Positions 24,721-38,334 of a stretch of 64,000 bases of DNA are shown here, piece by piece (the first letter of the stretch is position 1; the number at the start of each line of letters is the position of its first letter). Below the pieces are notes generated by a model. It worked only from the letters and a program-made list of their open reading frames with translations, ran no database searches and was not told the origin of the DNA. The stretch is from Telmatactis stephensoni (taxonomy: Eukaryota > Cnidaria > Anthozoa > Actiniaria > Isophelliidae), in NCBI GenBank assembly GCA_029948255.1, contig JALIZF010001872.1, positions 186,001-250,000 of the forward strand, read 5' to 3'. The position numbers and the translations under genes are program-made.

Positions 24721-25257
24721 TTTTTCGTGTGTATTGGACATGTCTGGGAGTGCTTCTAGTCAATGCTATTTCAAGCTAAATGTAATATAAATTTTGTCTA
24801 TAGTCTGATTTCAACATAAATCGTGAAAAGCAAATATCGTTGATCTGTGAATAGTTAGGGAGTCCCGGAATACATAAATGATTGGAAAAGATCGAATAAT
24901 ATGATCAGCATATGAAAATTGCCCAACATTTCCTGCCAACTTCGGCTCAGAGCGGCGAGCGGAGTCGAGCAGAAACAGTCTCGTACCCAGACTCTAACGG
25001 GTATCTGCTAACGTCTGAGTGAGCGAGTGACATCGAGTCCCCACAATAACTCCTTTCTATGCTTCGCATATCCACGAGTTAAAAATACGCTGCATGGCTC
25101 AATAGGCAATGTGCGCCAAAGCTTGCAATGCATTCTGGGAGTTGTAGTCCAATAAGAATCTAACAACGATTTCAAAGGATTGTGACATTTATAATTTCTT
25201 ATACTAAAATACTTTCAATTTTCTTTGTTGCCAAAAGTACAAAGTACGTATATAAAT

Positions 25258-25715
25258 CTCAAGTATGTTAAGGCCAGGAATTTTGCTTCAACAGATAAAT
25301 TGACTTAACTGAGGTTACTACTGAAGTCCACTAACGTGTGCTCTACAAAACTGCCTTCATATATATATCGCTGCTCCATCCACCTCTCATGCATGTATAA
25401 GGGATCGGTAGGTTAGAAAACAGGTCACGTGACCTCACACTTTAGCTTATATGTCTTATATCTTCTTTTAAAACACGAGAGGTGGACCAGCGATGAAGAC
25501 AGTGTTATAGAGAGCATTGGCCCATTTTGAAAAAGGTAATTTATGACGTCATAGGTCGCGTGACACCTAAACGGTCACAAAAAATACCTTAAAATGCTAC
25601 GTTCAATGAAAGATCCTATAAGGCAAAAAATATTTATGTTTGCTCATCAGTGAAACTATTTAATTAAGGTTCTTTATCATTTTCAGGCTATTCTGACAAA
25701 AATTCCTGGCCTTAA
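25258..25715. repeat. Foldback/MITE element, copy 2
   Basis: Starts CTCAAGTATGTTAAGGCCAG like the element at 2774-3424 and shares GGTGGACCAGCGATGAAGAC and TTTATGACGTCATAGGTCGC. The right terminus (CTGGCCTTAATTAAG) has decayed. Confidence 0.7.
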
Positions 25716-26053
25716 TTAAGTTTGATGTGCTTCAACTTCGTGCAACAGAAAATGTGTTGCGAGCGGGGTGGTAATACGAGCACAATTTGCTCTCAACTTG
25801 CACAGTAACAATTTTACGAGAAATGTTGCATGATTTCGTTGCTCGCATTACCGCACCTTTGCTACAAAATTTAATCTGAGTGGTTCGAGCTCCGCGTTCG
25901 CAAAAGCTAATCAGTTAAGTTTTATTCCAAATAAGTTCAAAAAGCAGCCGTTTGGACACTCTATAACTGCAAACCTTCGTTGTGTAACCTGTAAATAGAT
26001 TTCAAATCATGCAACTAGAACGTTATTGTTGCCAACATTCAGCTTTTTGTAAT

Positions 26054-26266
26054 AGTTCCCTTCACAGTTCTCTGCGCCATCTTGAAAGGTAGCCATGCCT
26101 TTGCATCGAAGCGAGACAAACGGTGAGCTTGCATTTATACACACCTGAGAATAATTGTCCTAGGTGTTAAAAAAGGTATCTATCATTGCACGTTCACCGT
26201 TCGTCTCGCTTCGATGCAAAGGCACGGCTACCTTTCAAAATGGCGCAGGGAACTGTGAAGGGGGCT
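26054..26266. repeat. Inverted-repeat element around CTTTGCATCGAAGCGAGAC
   Basis: Left CCCTTCACAGTTC...GCGCCATCTTGAAAGG... GCCTTTGCATCGAAGCGAGA pairs with right TCTCGCTTCGATGCAAAGGC...CCTTTCAAAATGGCGC...GAACTGTGAAGGG. It has MITE-like length and structure. Confidence 0.7.
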
Positions 26267-26641
26267 AAACTGAACGGCTTTACAAGGGCCTTGGGATCCG
26301 GGCCTTGTTATGAATATATATGCATGTGAATGAGTTGCCACATTTCTGAGTGCGTATTACATATTGCCATTTATAAATTATAGTAATGAAACTTCTAACA
26401 TTCCTTGAATAAGAACACAGACCTTACCCAGCTAGGTTTGAGTTTTGATGAATATTCGTAGAGTCATATCAACCCAGGGGTGAAATGAAAATATATCGTG
26501 CAAGAGCTCAGTGAACTAAAATATATCTTACAATTCGAGCTAACTATCCACTCCCTCCAAAATCAAATGTCCCGTCTCTAAGGAAAAAGTGAGTTTTTGG
26601 AGGGGTTTTGGGTTTAGCAGCTCGTGCGCACACCTTGAAAT

Positions 26642-26922
26642 CAAGAGACCATAATACTAAGAGAGCGAAGCTCGGTATTGATGTCTGTGCGATGTTCGCT
26701 GCGGCTAAGGCTATTTTTAGTAACTTCGCCATCGTGCGCGCAAGCTAAGGCTCTTAAACCATAGAAGTTGACTTTTGACGTGCGCGCGGACGTTTCCTTT
26801 CAGCATTTGAATTCAATTGTTGAAGAGCGCGATGGCGAAATTACTAAAAATAGCCTTAGTCGCCGCGAACATCGCACAGACATCAATACTGAGTTTCACT
26901 CTCTTGGTATTATGGTCTCTTG
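26642..26922. mobile_element. MITE 'CAAGAGACCATAATACTAAG', copy 2 with target duplication
   Basis: Inverted termini CAAGAGACCATAATACTAAG and TTGGTATTATGGTCTCTTG, flanked by the direct repeat TTGAAAT at 26635-26641 and 26923-26929. The interior is a second palindrome (ATTTTTAGTAACTTCGCCAT against ATGGCGAAATTACTAAAAAT). Confidence 0.8.
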
Positions 26923-27330
26923 TTGAAATTAGAAATCCACGCTACGTCGCTGCCAGTGAAATGAAACAAGTGAATGACTGGATGAATGAACAATAGAAAA
27001 AAAAGAACGTACAAAAATATCATCAAAATTAATTTTATTCTTAATTAACCTTTCATTAAGCGATAACTACCTTGACTCATTTAAGCCTGAAAAACCAAGC
27101 AATATTATGCATCTATCAAATTTACTTTTATCATGCTGAAAGAAATGTTCGACGGATGTCCTTTGGGCTGCGAGGGTCATGACGTCATGAATGGATCCTA
27201 CGAACCTACGAAACGAGAAATTGAATATTTATCAATTGAACGATAAACAATATTTGTTGGTTTAACGTGACACGAATTCTCGGGAAATAAACAAAATACG
27301 CTCGATAAACGAGGGCCATTTGAGTCTCAG

Positions 27331-27336
27331 TTTATT
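27331..27336 (-). terminator. Poly(A) signal of the secreted D8C gene
   Basis: TTTATT on the + strand reads AATAAA on the minus strand, about 50 bases after the TAA stop (27388-27386). Confidence 0.6.
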
Positions 27337-27385
27337 TGCTTATTATTTCTAATCAGTTACTTATTTAGATTTTTCTAACTTACCA

Positions 27386-30300
27386 TTAATAGTTTCCACA
27401 GTATCTCAGACTGCATACTGGAGGCTTGACGAGGTAAAAGACATAGTATCCCTTACAATTGGTGATACGGATGTAATTATGCCAATTGCAGCATTTGCGA
27501 CCCCAATGATAACACACTTTTCGGGTGACTGTTTTGTATACTGAGGGATATTTGCCAACGACCCATCCAGGGGCATGGGTCCCACATCGGTATTTGCCAA
27601 CGCACTTGTTTGGGATATACGTTCCCCCTAATCCCTTCAAACGGTACCAACGAGAAGCCAAAAACTTGTCACACTTGATATTCTTTACGCTGTAAATTGA
27701 TTGACGTCGGCTTCTATCAAATCTGAGGATTCTATATTTTTTACATTGTCTTGGCCCTAGAAAAAATTCAAATATTACATGACGATAATTTTGAAAACTG
27801 CTGACTGTATTCCGCTTTCCCATTCCCTGTCACAGTTAATATTGATTAGAGTAGATTTCGTATGACTGTGAAAACGGCACCGCACGGTCACGGCACGGTT
27901 ACGGCACGCAGGAATTTTGAGCAACACTGGGTTCTGAATCCAACTCTTTGTGGTGGGTATCCTAACGGGTATATTCAAAATCTTCATAATGACTGTGGAA
28001 ACGTGTTCAGTTCTATTTAAATGCATATCAGACTTTCGCTGTCGTTTATGGGCTTCCTGTGGTGCGTTGTAGTGGGGTTCCTGTGTACACGTATCTAGTT
28101 TGATAGTTTTTATTAAGAAGCACTGAATTGCCGCCCTAATATTCTAAGAATTTCTTTTACTTTGAGTCCACTACATATGTAGGGAATTAGGCAATAATGA
28201 AATACGAAAACGCGCATGGTATTAGTTTGAAAATATTTCCTAAACTGAAATTTTGAACTGAGAAGGAGAATGCAAAAAAATGCAAACGAACTTAACAACG
28301 CATAACTTCTAAGGCGTGCCGTTAAACTAAAGGACAAACTGCAATATTTTAATGAATTTTTGGGGTTTTTTGAATGGTTGTATCTCGTTCAATATTGATC
28401 CGATTAACACCAAACTTCGGATTTTTGTTTAGCTCGATGTGCTCTTTTTGGCTATATGGGTCTTGTATTGATTATCACAATATTAAGAGACTTGTACCAG
28501 TCCCTAACGGCTTGAAATCCGGCAATGTGATGTGATTCATTGCTAGAATATCTGCAAGTTTTGATGAGATTTTGACAGTTAAGGTTCCAAATTGCAGGCC
28601 AAAATCAAATACGTGGACTTCCAAATAAGGTAATAAACTACCCAAATATGGACATAGACTTCATGGCCGTGCGAACGACACTGGCATTTAAAGCGGCTTT
28701 GGAGATACAGTCAGAGACGGAGTGGCTGCTGAGCAACTGAACCACCAATCCGTTTACATGCTTCAGATGACAATTCATTTGGTTAAATTTAATCCACTAA
28801 GGCCCCTTCCTTGCCTTTCCTCTATAGTCATTTATAAAGTTTTATCTGCATGTATTATTTATTCTCTGTATGATCGACTTTGACTTAAAAGATAATAGCT
28901 ACTTACGTTTTCCAGGACAATGTCCGCAGGTTCTTCGGCAGAAGAAATACCCATTGGGTTTATAACATTGTTTGTACTTGTACTTCAGATATCTGCAGCT
29001 TTTGCGGGATAGCCTGTCGTGGCAGCCTCGAATAGAAAAGAATAGTTAAAAAACTACTGTAAAAGTAGTCAAATTGAAGAGAAAACTTAACCGCCGGAAC
29101 GAATTTTTAACTTTCAGCCTTCATAAGCTTTTATGGGTCTTTCATAGATACTACCCCGTTGTTTTTAGATCTTCTTAAAAGATTTGGATAAAATATGGTT
29201 CAAGTACCTAATCTAAAGCCAGGATACTCACAGGTATAGATACAAAACTTGGCAATTGGTTTGTATTTACAGAAACCGTATTTCTTTAGGACGCGGCAGC
29301 TGTAATGACTGATTTGGGGAAAGGCTCTCTTTTGGTGCTCGATCACTTCATCTTTCATTTCTAAAAGAAGCAACATTGCATTTGTAATTTAACTGAAAGT
29401 TATACCTGTTGTATTGAGAATCAATCAGATGTTTGCATGAACATATTACTTTAGCATGGTAATGGGTGGGTTAAGATGTACAGTACCTTCAGGAATTGTT
29501 TGATCTTCGGGTTTTCCCTCGGGCTCTTCTATTTAAAATAAAATTCAAAATCAAAATAACATCTTTGAATAACTATTTGATTTAATTACCACTTATTACT
29601 ACTAATCACTGCTTTGACTTTATTAACTAAAATGTATTTATGATCCCAGCCTGAAAATCCAAGGACATTTGACACTTATTTTGTAAAATGTCACTCTGGC
29701 CGATCAGTTCACAGCTTGAAGGAGCGATCTTGCTCTTAACCAACTAGATTTTATACTTTCTGTATTTATTATTACTAGACCTTTCTTTTGTTCTTATTTT
29801 GGAACCCCGTTATTGGAACTATTGTAGTCTCTGTGGGTTACCCCTGTTGGCATTTGATCGACAAATCTTGTAAATAAAATATACAATAAATGAATAAATA
29901 TTCCGGTACTAAATTGATAGTCATGGCTCATTGATTGATAAAGCATGATAAGGATTGATAATATATATATATATATACCTATTTCAAAAAAGGTTGTCAG
30001 TTTTAATGCATACTGCATATGATCAAGACCGAAATGCATTGTGGATATCAAATTTCAGGTATTTTTCACAATTTTTATAAGTAGAAAAGTTGCGGAAAAA
30101 CTCTACTCAGATTCAACCTGAGAGGAAACAGAATCAACACTAGAAAAGCTTCTTGTTACCCAATTACAAATTGTCCATAATACAATTCAGTCTTGGTATG
30201 CAGTATTCACTATGCAGTATGCACCAAAACCAAGGACAGCCTTTTTTTGAAATAGGTATAAATGAATATGATTGAATAAATCATAGGAGCATGACGAACT

Positions 30301-31195
30301 GCAGCTTATTTACGAATGGATTAAGACTTACCTAATTCGGTAGTTTTTTCATCTTCAGTTTCCTCGGTTTCATCTAGTAAAACAACAAAATTTTAAGCTG
30401 ACATGTTTGTTGACTTGTTAGAAGTACTATAAAGCGTTAACTTTGGAACTTAGTAAAACAGTTCAGTATCCACCCGGTAGAGTCGCCAGTACTCAACTTA
30501 TGAAAACTAACAGAATCGACTGTAAATACCGGCTAAAGGGTCAGAAAATTGTTCAGGCGTTGCCTCTAATTTGCAAACAGGCAAAGAAATGATTACATGC
30601 CACATCAATATTCATTATTGATGAAGTATACTACAAAACTGAAACGGTAATCAAAAGCTAGTGTATTTCTCATTTCACTTCAACTATCCATAGAAGCAAC
30701 TAAGCATTTATTTAATGAATATTAGTTATTATAATAAATATACTAAGCAATGATAATTCTTGAGTTCCTAAAGTAAAACACAAAGAATACTAGTCCGTAG
30801 AATGAAAACATGCGAAAACAGTTGATTTTTCTTTAGAATATTTGGTTTCAGATCATTCTCTAATAAATTCACAAAAGGGGTTACATGCAATGAGAATGTC
30901 AGTACAATTACCTTCTGTGCCACCCTCTGGAGCAGCTTCTGGAGCGTCAGCAACTACAATCGTATTCAAAAAAATAGTGTAAATAAAAAAACGTCCTGAG
31001 TCCAAGTTTAAAACTTCTTCAGTTTTTCTCCAAATTTTCTTGATAATTGATCTTCAGTTCGTTATTAAAAATGGAGGAAATTCTAGAAAGGTTCTTACCC
31101 GGTTCTGCTGCCTCCATCTTAGTTTCTTCCTCAGCAAGGCATGGCACTGCTACAAGGGTAGCAAAAAGAAGAACTGCAATCAAGTAGAGCTTCAT
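27386..31195 (-). CDS. Secreted Cys-rich protein with acidic linker, ShKT-like segments and D8C domain
   Basis: Seven exons in transcript order: 31195-31099, 30953-30912, 30373-30332, 29528-29487, 29360-29232, 29026-28907, 27756-27386. All junctions are phase 1; 280 residues. Residues 1 to about 21 are a signal peptide (MKLYLIAVLLFATLVAVPCL). Residues 33-74 are acidic and come from three exons of exactly 42 nt. Residues 96-118 hold four Cys. Residues 119-154 look like an ShKT-like domain (Cys 119, 128, 138, 147, 151, 154, ending CRRTCGHC). Residues 186-278 match the D8C module of uromodulin, GP2 and OIT3-type extracellular proteins: CD at 186-187, WYR at 194-196, CGTHAPGW at 215-222, then VCYHWGRKCCNW and PPVCSLRYCG. 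There is no membrane segment after the signal peptide, so it is probably secreted. Function is unknown. ShKT-like folds occur in many non-toxic extracellular proteins, and nothing here shows toxicity. Confidence 0.88.
29974..30260. repeat. MITE with TATACCTATTTCAAAAAAGG termini, copy 2
   Basis: The left end TATACCTATTTCAAAAAAGG and the right end CCTTTTTTTGAAATAGGTAT are inverted repeats. The interior differs from the copy at 24466-24720. It lies in an intron of the D8C gene. Confidence 0.75.
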
Positions 31196-31239
31196 GGCTT
31201 CGATTCTTGTCTTGAGTCTTGACTGTGCTAGAACTCAGT

Positions 31240-31275
31240 ACAACTTTAGCTAAAGATTCACCCCTATATATACCA
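31240..31275 (-). promoter_or_regulatory. TATA-box promoter of the secreted D8C gene
   Basis: TATATATA at 31265-31272 (minus strand GGTATATATAGGGG) lies about 70 bases before the ATG (31195-31193), suggesting transcription starts near 31240 with a short 5' UTR. A TATA box suits a strongly or cell-type-specifically expressed secreted product. Confidence 0.65.
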
Positions 31276-32934
31276 AAGGGCTGTCTATGCAAGTCCATAG
31301 TTTTATTCAAATGAATTTATTTTGGGATCAGATTCTCATTGCTGGTTCGGTGCCTCCTTTTGATCTGCCCCCATTGAATATAAGTTCCTGGTTGCTGGTT
31401 TAGTAAGTTTCTTTTCTTTTAGGTCCTTCAAATGCTTTTAAGCTCTTGTGTGCACTGACATAGTCCGATATTGATTATACAATTTGTGCATTCTTTCAAA
31501 AAAGTGTTATAATATCAGTTCAAAATACCACGGATTGTTTGCATGTTCAGATCCTATTGTAATTTTTTTCGTGATTATTATCATACAAATAACCAATTAA
31601 TTGTTTTTAATCACTAGCGTTTGCATCGCTTGGGACCCACAAAATCTGGTTGCTCAAGTTCTTTTTCCTATGGTTTCTTTACTTTGGAAGAAGGACAAAC
31701 TATGAACAATAAGTTTTCATGCAGTGTGTACACTATTTCAATTGCAGATAAGAAAAGAGAGTAACATAAAGCCGGCAATGATACTTAACTAGAAATTTTA
31801 CTTTTATATAACTTTATAACGTTTTTGTTAAAATTGTAGGAGGTTTTGATGTTTTTGGCACGTTTTTATTAAAACGATTAATAAAACTGCATGAATGCCC
31901 TAATCTTAATTGCGATATAGTAAAGCTTTGATTATGACGTAAACACCCACTTTTTAGTTTTTGCGTCAGTGAATTCTCTTCTAATTGAATCAAGATAGTC
32001 ATTCAACTATTTTGATTGAATCTTCTAGAGTTTGATAAACTTTCAAAAAAATCTGCAGAGAGATGAATTTTTCAAATTTTGAAATTTTACAGAAAATGTA
32101 TGGCTGGGGTATATGCTATACCCCTAGACATACATCTGTCTGTAAAATTAGCAAATTTCAAAAATTCATATCTCTGCGAATTTGGAACTTTCTAAATTTT
32201 TGCACAGTTACTTAGTGAGACATACTCTTTAGTATTTAAGGGATCATTACATCTTAGGTTGAAAAAAATTTTCGGCCACCAATTTGGGGAAAGATCTATT
32301 GGGCCTAACCTTAATTGATCACCCAGTACTTTTCAATATCGTATTTAATTTCATTCTGATATTTATTCTTAGGGCTATATTTCGTGGGACCTGTCGTAGA
32401 TATATGTCGTTTCTGGTAGTGACTGATGTTTTGTGGTTTAGTAAAAGCTCTGAACCAGTACGCAGACTGATGTTCAATGCTTAACACCCGGGCCGTTACT
32501 ATATTTATTGGAGCATTGGAGATATATTTGATGTGCACTTTTTGTTAGCTAAAATTTTATAGATTGCTGTAATTTTTTTGACCTCAAACAAAGAACCTTG
32601 GATTTTTGTTAAAGGAGAGATATGAACGCATTTTAAAAACTTCCATTTTATAAAATTAAAAAGGTCGATAATTTTTGAAATCCCTCGATGAATTTTCTTG
32701 TTTTCTTATTTAGTATAAACAGTAACGCACCAAGGGTAATTATTTAAAACATCTACTTTATTTACTTCGAAACGTTTTATAAGCCCCTAGAGCGCAAAGC
32801 ATGTATTAGTATATCATGCATTTATATTATTTGCAGTCTTAGAAAATCTTACAATACGGACAACGAAGCAATCGGTTAATTTAGTCTCTGCAATGTTTAC
32901 TCAATGTGTTTGAGAGCCTTGCGCCACAAACATC

Positions 32935-33302
32935 GCACAAACATCGATACTGAGTTTCGCTCTCTTAGTGTTATGGTCTCTTGATGATAACGATATCCAC
33001 TTTGAGCTCCACCAAGCGTTAAATTGATGAAACAATGGCGCAAGGCTCTCAAACAATAGAATTTGGTTTTTGACGTGCGCGTGGACGGGACCGTTTGCTT
33101 TCCGCATCAACCGCATCAAAAGGCTCTCAAATTTGAGAGCCTTTTTGAGATTCTTGACGTGCGCGAGATGGCAAAGTTACTAAAAATAGTCTTAGTCGTC
33201 CCGAGAACATCGCATAGACATCAATACTGAGTTTCACTCCCTTAGTATTATGGTCTCTTGGTGATAACGATATCCACTTTGAGCTCAACCAAGCGTTGAA
33301 TT
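32935..33302. repeat. MITE 'CAAGAGACCATAATACTAAG', copy 3 (rearranged)
   Basis: Contains TTAGTGTTATGGTCTCTTGA at 32966 and TTAGTATTATGGTCTCTTGG at 33242, each followed by a direct copy of TGATAACGATATCCACTTTG. An inner palindrome is built on CAATGGCGCAAGGCTCTCAA. It is probably one element inserted into or recombined with another. Confidence 0.6.
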
Positions 33303-34375
33303 ATAATAATAATAAGAATGATTATTATTATTTATATAGCGCCTATACAGAACTGCTCTAGGCGCTAAAGAAAAGAAGGATTAAGAAAAATTTATTACAA
33401 TAAAAAGAATAAACTATTACAAATTAAAAGCTAATTTAAACAAATGAGTTATAAGAGTTGATTTGAAGGACGAAAAGCTTGTGATATTTCTTATTTCTCA
33501 CTTGAAGTGAGTTCCAGAGTTCTGGAGCAGAGACGGAAAAAGGGTGGTAACCATAGGATTTGAGACGATAGTTTTTGTGTATGAGCAACAGACCAGAATG
33601 AAAGAAATATAGAATTGATGGAATAATTTTTCTAGATTGAGCGGTTTGACGTAAGCGTGATGCTTTCTTTCGATCACGTCAATACATGCTCAGTTATAGA
33701 AAATCTGATTCTATATACTTTTCAAAATTAGATAATTTTAACTTTCTTCCAAGAAACAACAATGACGGGCATTGTTCTAGTGTCTTTTTCTTGCAGTTTC
33801 CTGAACTGGGACTTCATATTTTGGAACCGGACGAAGGCGTAAAAGATTGCAAATTATATGAACTATGCATTACTGTTCAAGTTTTAATCTTTAGTTGATG
33901 ATATATAATTGATTCAAAGGTTCGAAGGCTTCTATTTTCCACGCAAAAATATAACTAATATTTACAAATAAAAGGAAACGAAAAGTGGACGGTGCATGAG
34001 TAAACCCAAATGGGTTAACAAGAACCGCGCACCCTAATGTGGTAAGCCGGTTTGCCAACCGTGTCTGGTTAATTACTCGGGCTTCCTGTGTTAATTATTT
34101 GGATGTTTTTGAAAGTTGTCTGTGAGACTATGAGTAAACACGGACAAAGCTGTCGTTGAATGATATTGTATACAGCACACAAACGTTGTACTTTGATCTG
34201 AAACAATGGTCACCGTTTTTGTTAATAAAAACGTACCACCACTTACATGTGTGGCAAGACCAAATTGTCTGAACTTGTCTAATTCGATGACCCATCTTGA
34301 TGAATGAGCTTTTGCGAAGCTTCACTCTCTACTGTGGACATAGTTCGTTGCATCTGTGAGTCATCTACACTTTCT

Positions 34376-36400
34376 ATTTGGCAGCAAAGTGTAAAACACC
34401 AATATCATATCACCAAGCGACGAGACGATTCCTTAAAAGTTCAAATATTTGATATGAAACATTAAATATACCATCTTGATTTGAAAACAAAGTGCTATTT
34501 TTTTGAATTTTATATTTATAGATTGTTTAAATCTACGCCCGATGTTTGAAAAAAACAACTGGATCCGTGAAACATCAAACAGGAAATTAAAACAGAGCCA
34601 TTAAATTAAAATTCACTATATCTCTGCTATTACATCAGCAGAATATTTGAAAGATTCCATCATTGGAATTTGGTGTGGAAATGTTGACACGTCTTTATAG
34701 AATATTCTCCAGCAAATATGCATGGCTCGTTTTCTCGAAATAAATTATATATATTCGAAGTCATTCTATTTACTTATACGTAGCTATAAGAAATCCTTTC
34801 ATGTAATCGGGATTGGTTTCAGGCTGGTTGATTGTGAAGTGTCAAGCTAAGTTTTGTGGCAGTTACTTCAGTAACAAAAAATGACGGTATATATGTACTA
34901 GGAGGAACCTGATTAAATAATTTACTGAAGAAAAAAAAGGTTGTAATTGAATAATAATTTAATAGTTATTTTTATGATGGTTTGTGTTGTCAGTTTGTTC
35001 ATTAGCATTGAAGAAGAATTGTGTCCTCAATGATATTTCATTCAAAATCTTACTTGTGTTTTGCATTTCTTTCTTGAGCTCAACGAGTCAGAAAAAAATT
35101 TGGATTCCAAATGTAAACTAAATGTACAAAGGGCAAAACTACAAACCATTTATAGCAATTAATTGCATGTTCTCTCGATGTTCTCTGCATGTGCGTTCTC
35201 TTTTATAAAACATACTCATTCTTCATCTCTTTTAAACTCCTATAAGACAGCAATTGATACTGATTCATTTACTATATATACTTATTTCAAAAAAGAAGAA
35301 GAAAAGTTTAATAGACACAAAAGAAAACATCGGAAAAGCAGTCTTTAACTTTCTGGGTATAATTTTGCATTTGTAAGTGATGAAATGTTTATTTGAAATA
35401 TTTCTTTACTTAGTTTTAGTATCAACCATGCCGTATAAAATGTGTGTAATAAAGTTCAAGTTCAAATTCTATTATTAGGCAGCAAAGCGTAAAACAACAA
35501 TATCACAAACGATGAGACAACTTCTTGAGAGTTCAAGATTCCGATTGATATGAAACGTTAACATTAAAAAAATGCATCTAAATTGAAACAGTGTATGATT
35601 TTTTGAAGCTATGTTTAAGTTTTAACTCTCCTAGTCCGATGTTTGATAATTGTTTGTCGTTGTTTTTTGTTTGTTTTGTTTTGTTTTGTTTTTTTTCAGT
35701 TGTTTGAAAAAATTAAACAGGATTGACAATATCACAACAGGAAAACAAACTACTGATGTGAAACCGGCTTCATTATTTCGAGCCTCAGAAATTCATTATA
35801 TGTCAAGGAGAACTAAGAACAATCAGACAGACTTCATACCCCTGAAATTGTGTTGGAAATTTTGGGTGTTGTCTTTATGGACTCTTCTCCAACAAATCAT
35901 GTTTTCTTGAAGCTAAGGCCAGCGGCGCAAAAATTTAATTTGTTGCAGAAAGTTCAAAAGTTTCATGTTTTTTTTTCCAACATTGTGAACACTGCATGAC
36001 ACGCATTGAATGTCGCAGAGTGACGATAATTGCTGCAATTTTTCTCTGTAACAAAATCAAAAATTAGGTTAATTTTCAGCGCGAGAAAAACTGATTGAAT
36101 TTTTGAAGGACATTTTTTTTACTGACACATAGCTGAAAAGCAATTCATCATTATCGGCCTCAGTTGCAGGCGAGTGGATTTTGAAATTCGTGGAAATTAC
36201 TTCAAAACAAATTCGTGGTATACAAGGAAAAAACCTGGGAATTTATGCAGTATTAAATTAGTACTGAAATCATTGATTAAAACTAAACCCACAAATGGAT
36301 CATACGGTCCATCAAGATATTTACATGGTGCTCAAGAACACAGAAGACTTTTCATATGTTTCTAAACGATTTGTATCACAAAAATGATCCTTCCACAATA
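34376..36400. repeat. Diverged direct duplication (about 1.1 kb apart)
   Basis: GGCAGCAAAGTGTAAAACAC at 34380 and GGCAGCAAAGCGTAAAACAA at 35479 begin two collinear, diverged stretches. Shared landmarks in the same order are GATATGAAACATTAA / GATATGAAACGTTAA, CCCGATGTTTGAAAA / TCCGATGTTTGATAA, and TATTCTCCAGCAAAT / ACTCTTCTCCAACAAAT. Confidence 0.65.
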
Positions 36401-38334
36401 CTAGCTTTCTCATGAAAATGACCATAAAACTTTCGCTGAACATTTTCCACTTCAATGTCTGGCAAAGGATGGTGGTTTTAAGGGTTAAATAAGTTAGGAA
36501 TACAAAAAAATTGATGCCGGTTGTTGAACTGATAAGAAGCCCTTCATTCGGTCAAGAATTTTGTATCATTCTCTACTGAAGGGGTTCTGACGTGCGCGAG
36601 GTCTATTTTTGGATCAAATTGTCTCACTTGATCAGTTTTATAAGCCCCAAAAGACATGCGCTAAGTCATATGACCAGCCGACCATTGCGCCATAATGACG
36701 CAAACGTGGGTGGTGGAATGACATGCTCAACGGCGTTCGCGCTTTCCGCATTCGTGGGTATCTTCAAGTGGGTATCTTCTAATTGAAAACTAATAAACCA
36801 TTAATTACAGATAAGGGTGATAATAAACAATCATCGTAACTCTCGTTTTATTTGCTTCAATTCCTATTGCTAGGGTTTCATCCATTCCTTTGAGAATCAA
36901 AAGACAAAGCGGTAGCCATGTTGGATGAACAAACAACAGTCACTAACTCTACTCTAGTTTCTTAACAGAATACTCCAAAGCTAGTCCATCTAGGGGAGCT
37001 TTCCAGTCCAATGAAGCATTCAGCCCTATTCAGCTGAAAGTGCTAGAATGACACAAGTTATAGTTTAGTATTTATTAGACTGTTGACACGAAATAACAAA
37101 GTACTTGGTCCATTATTTTGTTTGTGTTCCATGCACTTTATTCAGGAAGATACCTATTTAGGCAAACGTCATTGTTAAGGCCTGAAATCATGGAACTCAG
37201 GCGAAAAAAAATTGTGAAAAGCATGCCACCACTGAAGTGGTTTATTTGAAAATGAAACTCAGTTGTTTGCGTACTGTTCTTATTTTAGGACAATTAAACA
37301 TTAGAAAAGTGATCAACAAAACAACAAATTAATTGTGTACTATAGCCAGTCTTGACAGACAAGTAGAACGATAAAAGAATAGGGATTAGTTGCAATTGTT
37401 CAAAAGTGAGTTATCGGTGAGCCAGGGTTGAAATTAATAGTTTTCGTTTGGTTTAACCTTGGGTTTGCACTTTCAAACAGTTAAAGCTGAAGTATTTCCA
37501 ATAATTTGAACAGAAAAGTTGGTGGACTTTGGGGTACCAGTTATCAATCATTTTTAAAAGCACTACTGAGATACGGACTGCTCAGCGCTTAGCACCTCAA
37601 ATAAAATTTCAGCTGGTCATGTAATAATCTAGACTGATTCCAAAAGTCGTAGATTAGGCTCTTTCCGTGGAAGGTCCTTCTGTGGCAACTCTGAGTCAGT
37701 GGATTTATTTCTGAGACCCGATAGACTTCAGTCATCGAATTAGCTGGAATGCATCGAATGTTCGTGCGAAATCGCTTAAATACCCTTGTCTATGATGTAC
37801 AATATTTCCAAAACAAGCACGATGACCCACTCGTTTTTTCTTAGCTACGAGACAAATAACTCAAAATCTACAAAATATCAAATTTATAGCGATTTTTACT
37901 GGTAGGATCAATTATAGAGGAATCACCTTATAAACGGGGCCGGGGCGTGCATGTGATATGACACGGCTGGCAGGCTTTTGTTTTCCGCATTATCCATGTA
38001 TTATCAAGTATAGAGTATTCAAGCAGTAGATGCTCATTTATTATCATTTTGTTGTGTGTTTCCTACTTTGATAATAATTAATTAACGCTACCAAACGCTA
38101 TATTTAATTCTCTCAAAGTAATTCCGGGCCTTATTTTTGCTCTACGCATCTAATGAGCATGATACGTAAAGAACATTACCATATGACCCGTATTTGGTCC
38201 CGCGGGAGCATATGCTCCCCGCGGGCGCTCTTGAGAAAACAATTGGAATTGGTCACGTGACGGGGCACATACGAATTTTCGAAGGTGGTCCGGAGAAAAA
38301 ACCCTTTCCCGGCCAAGAACCTGCTTCCGGCCAT

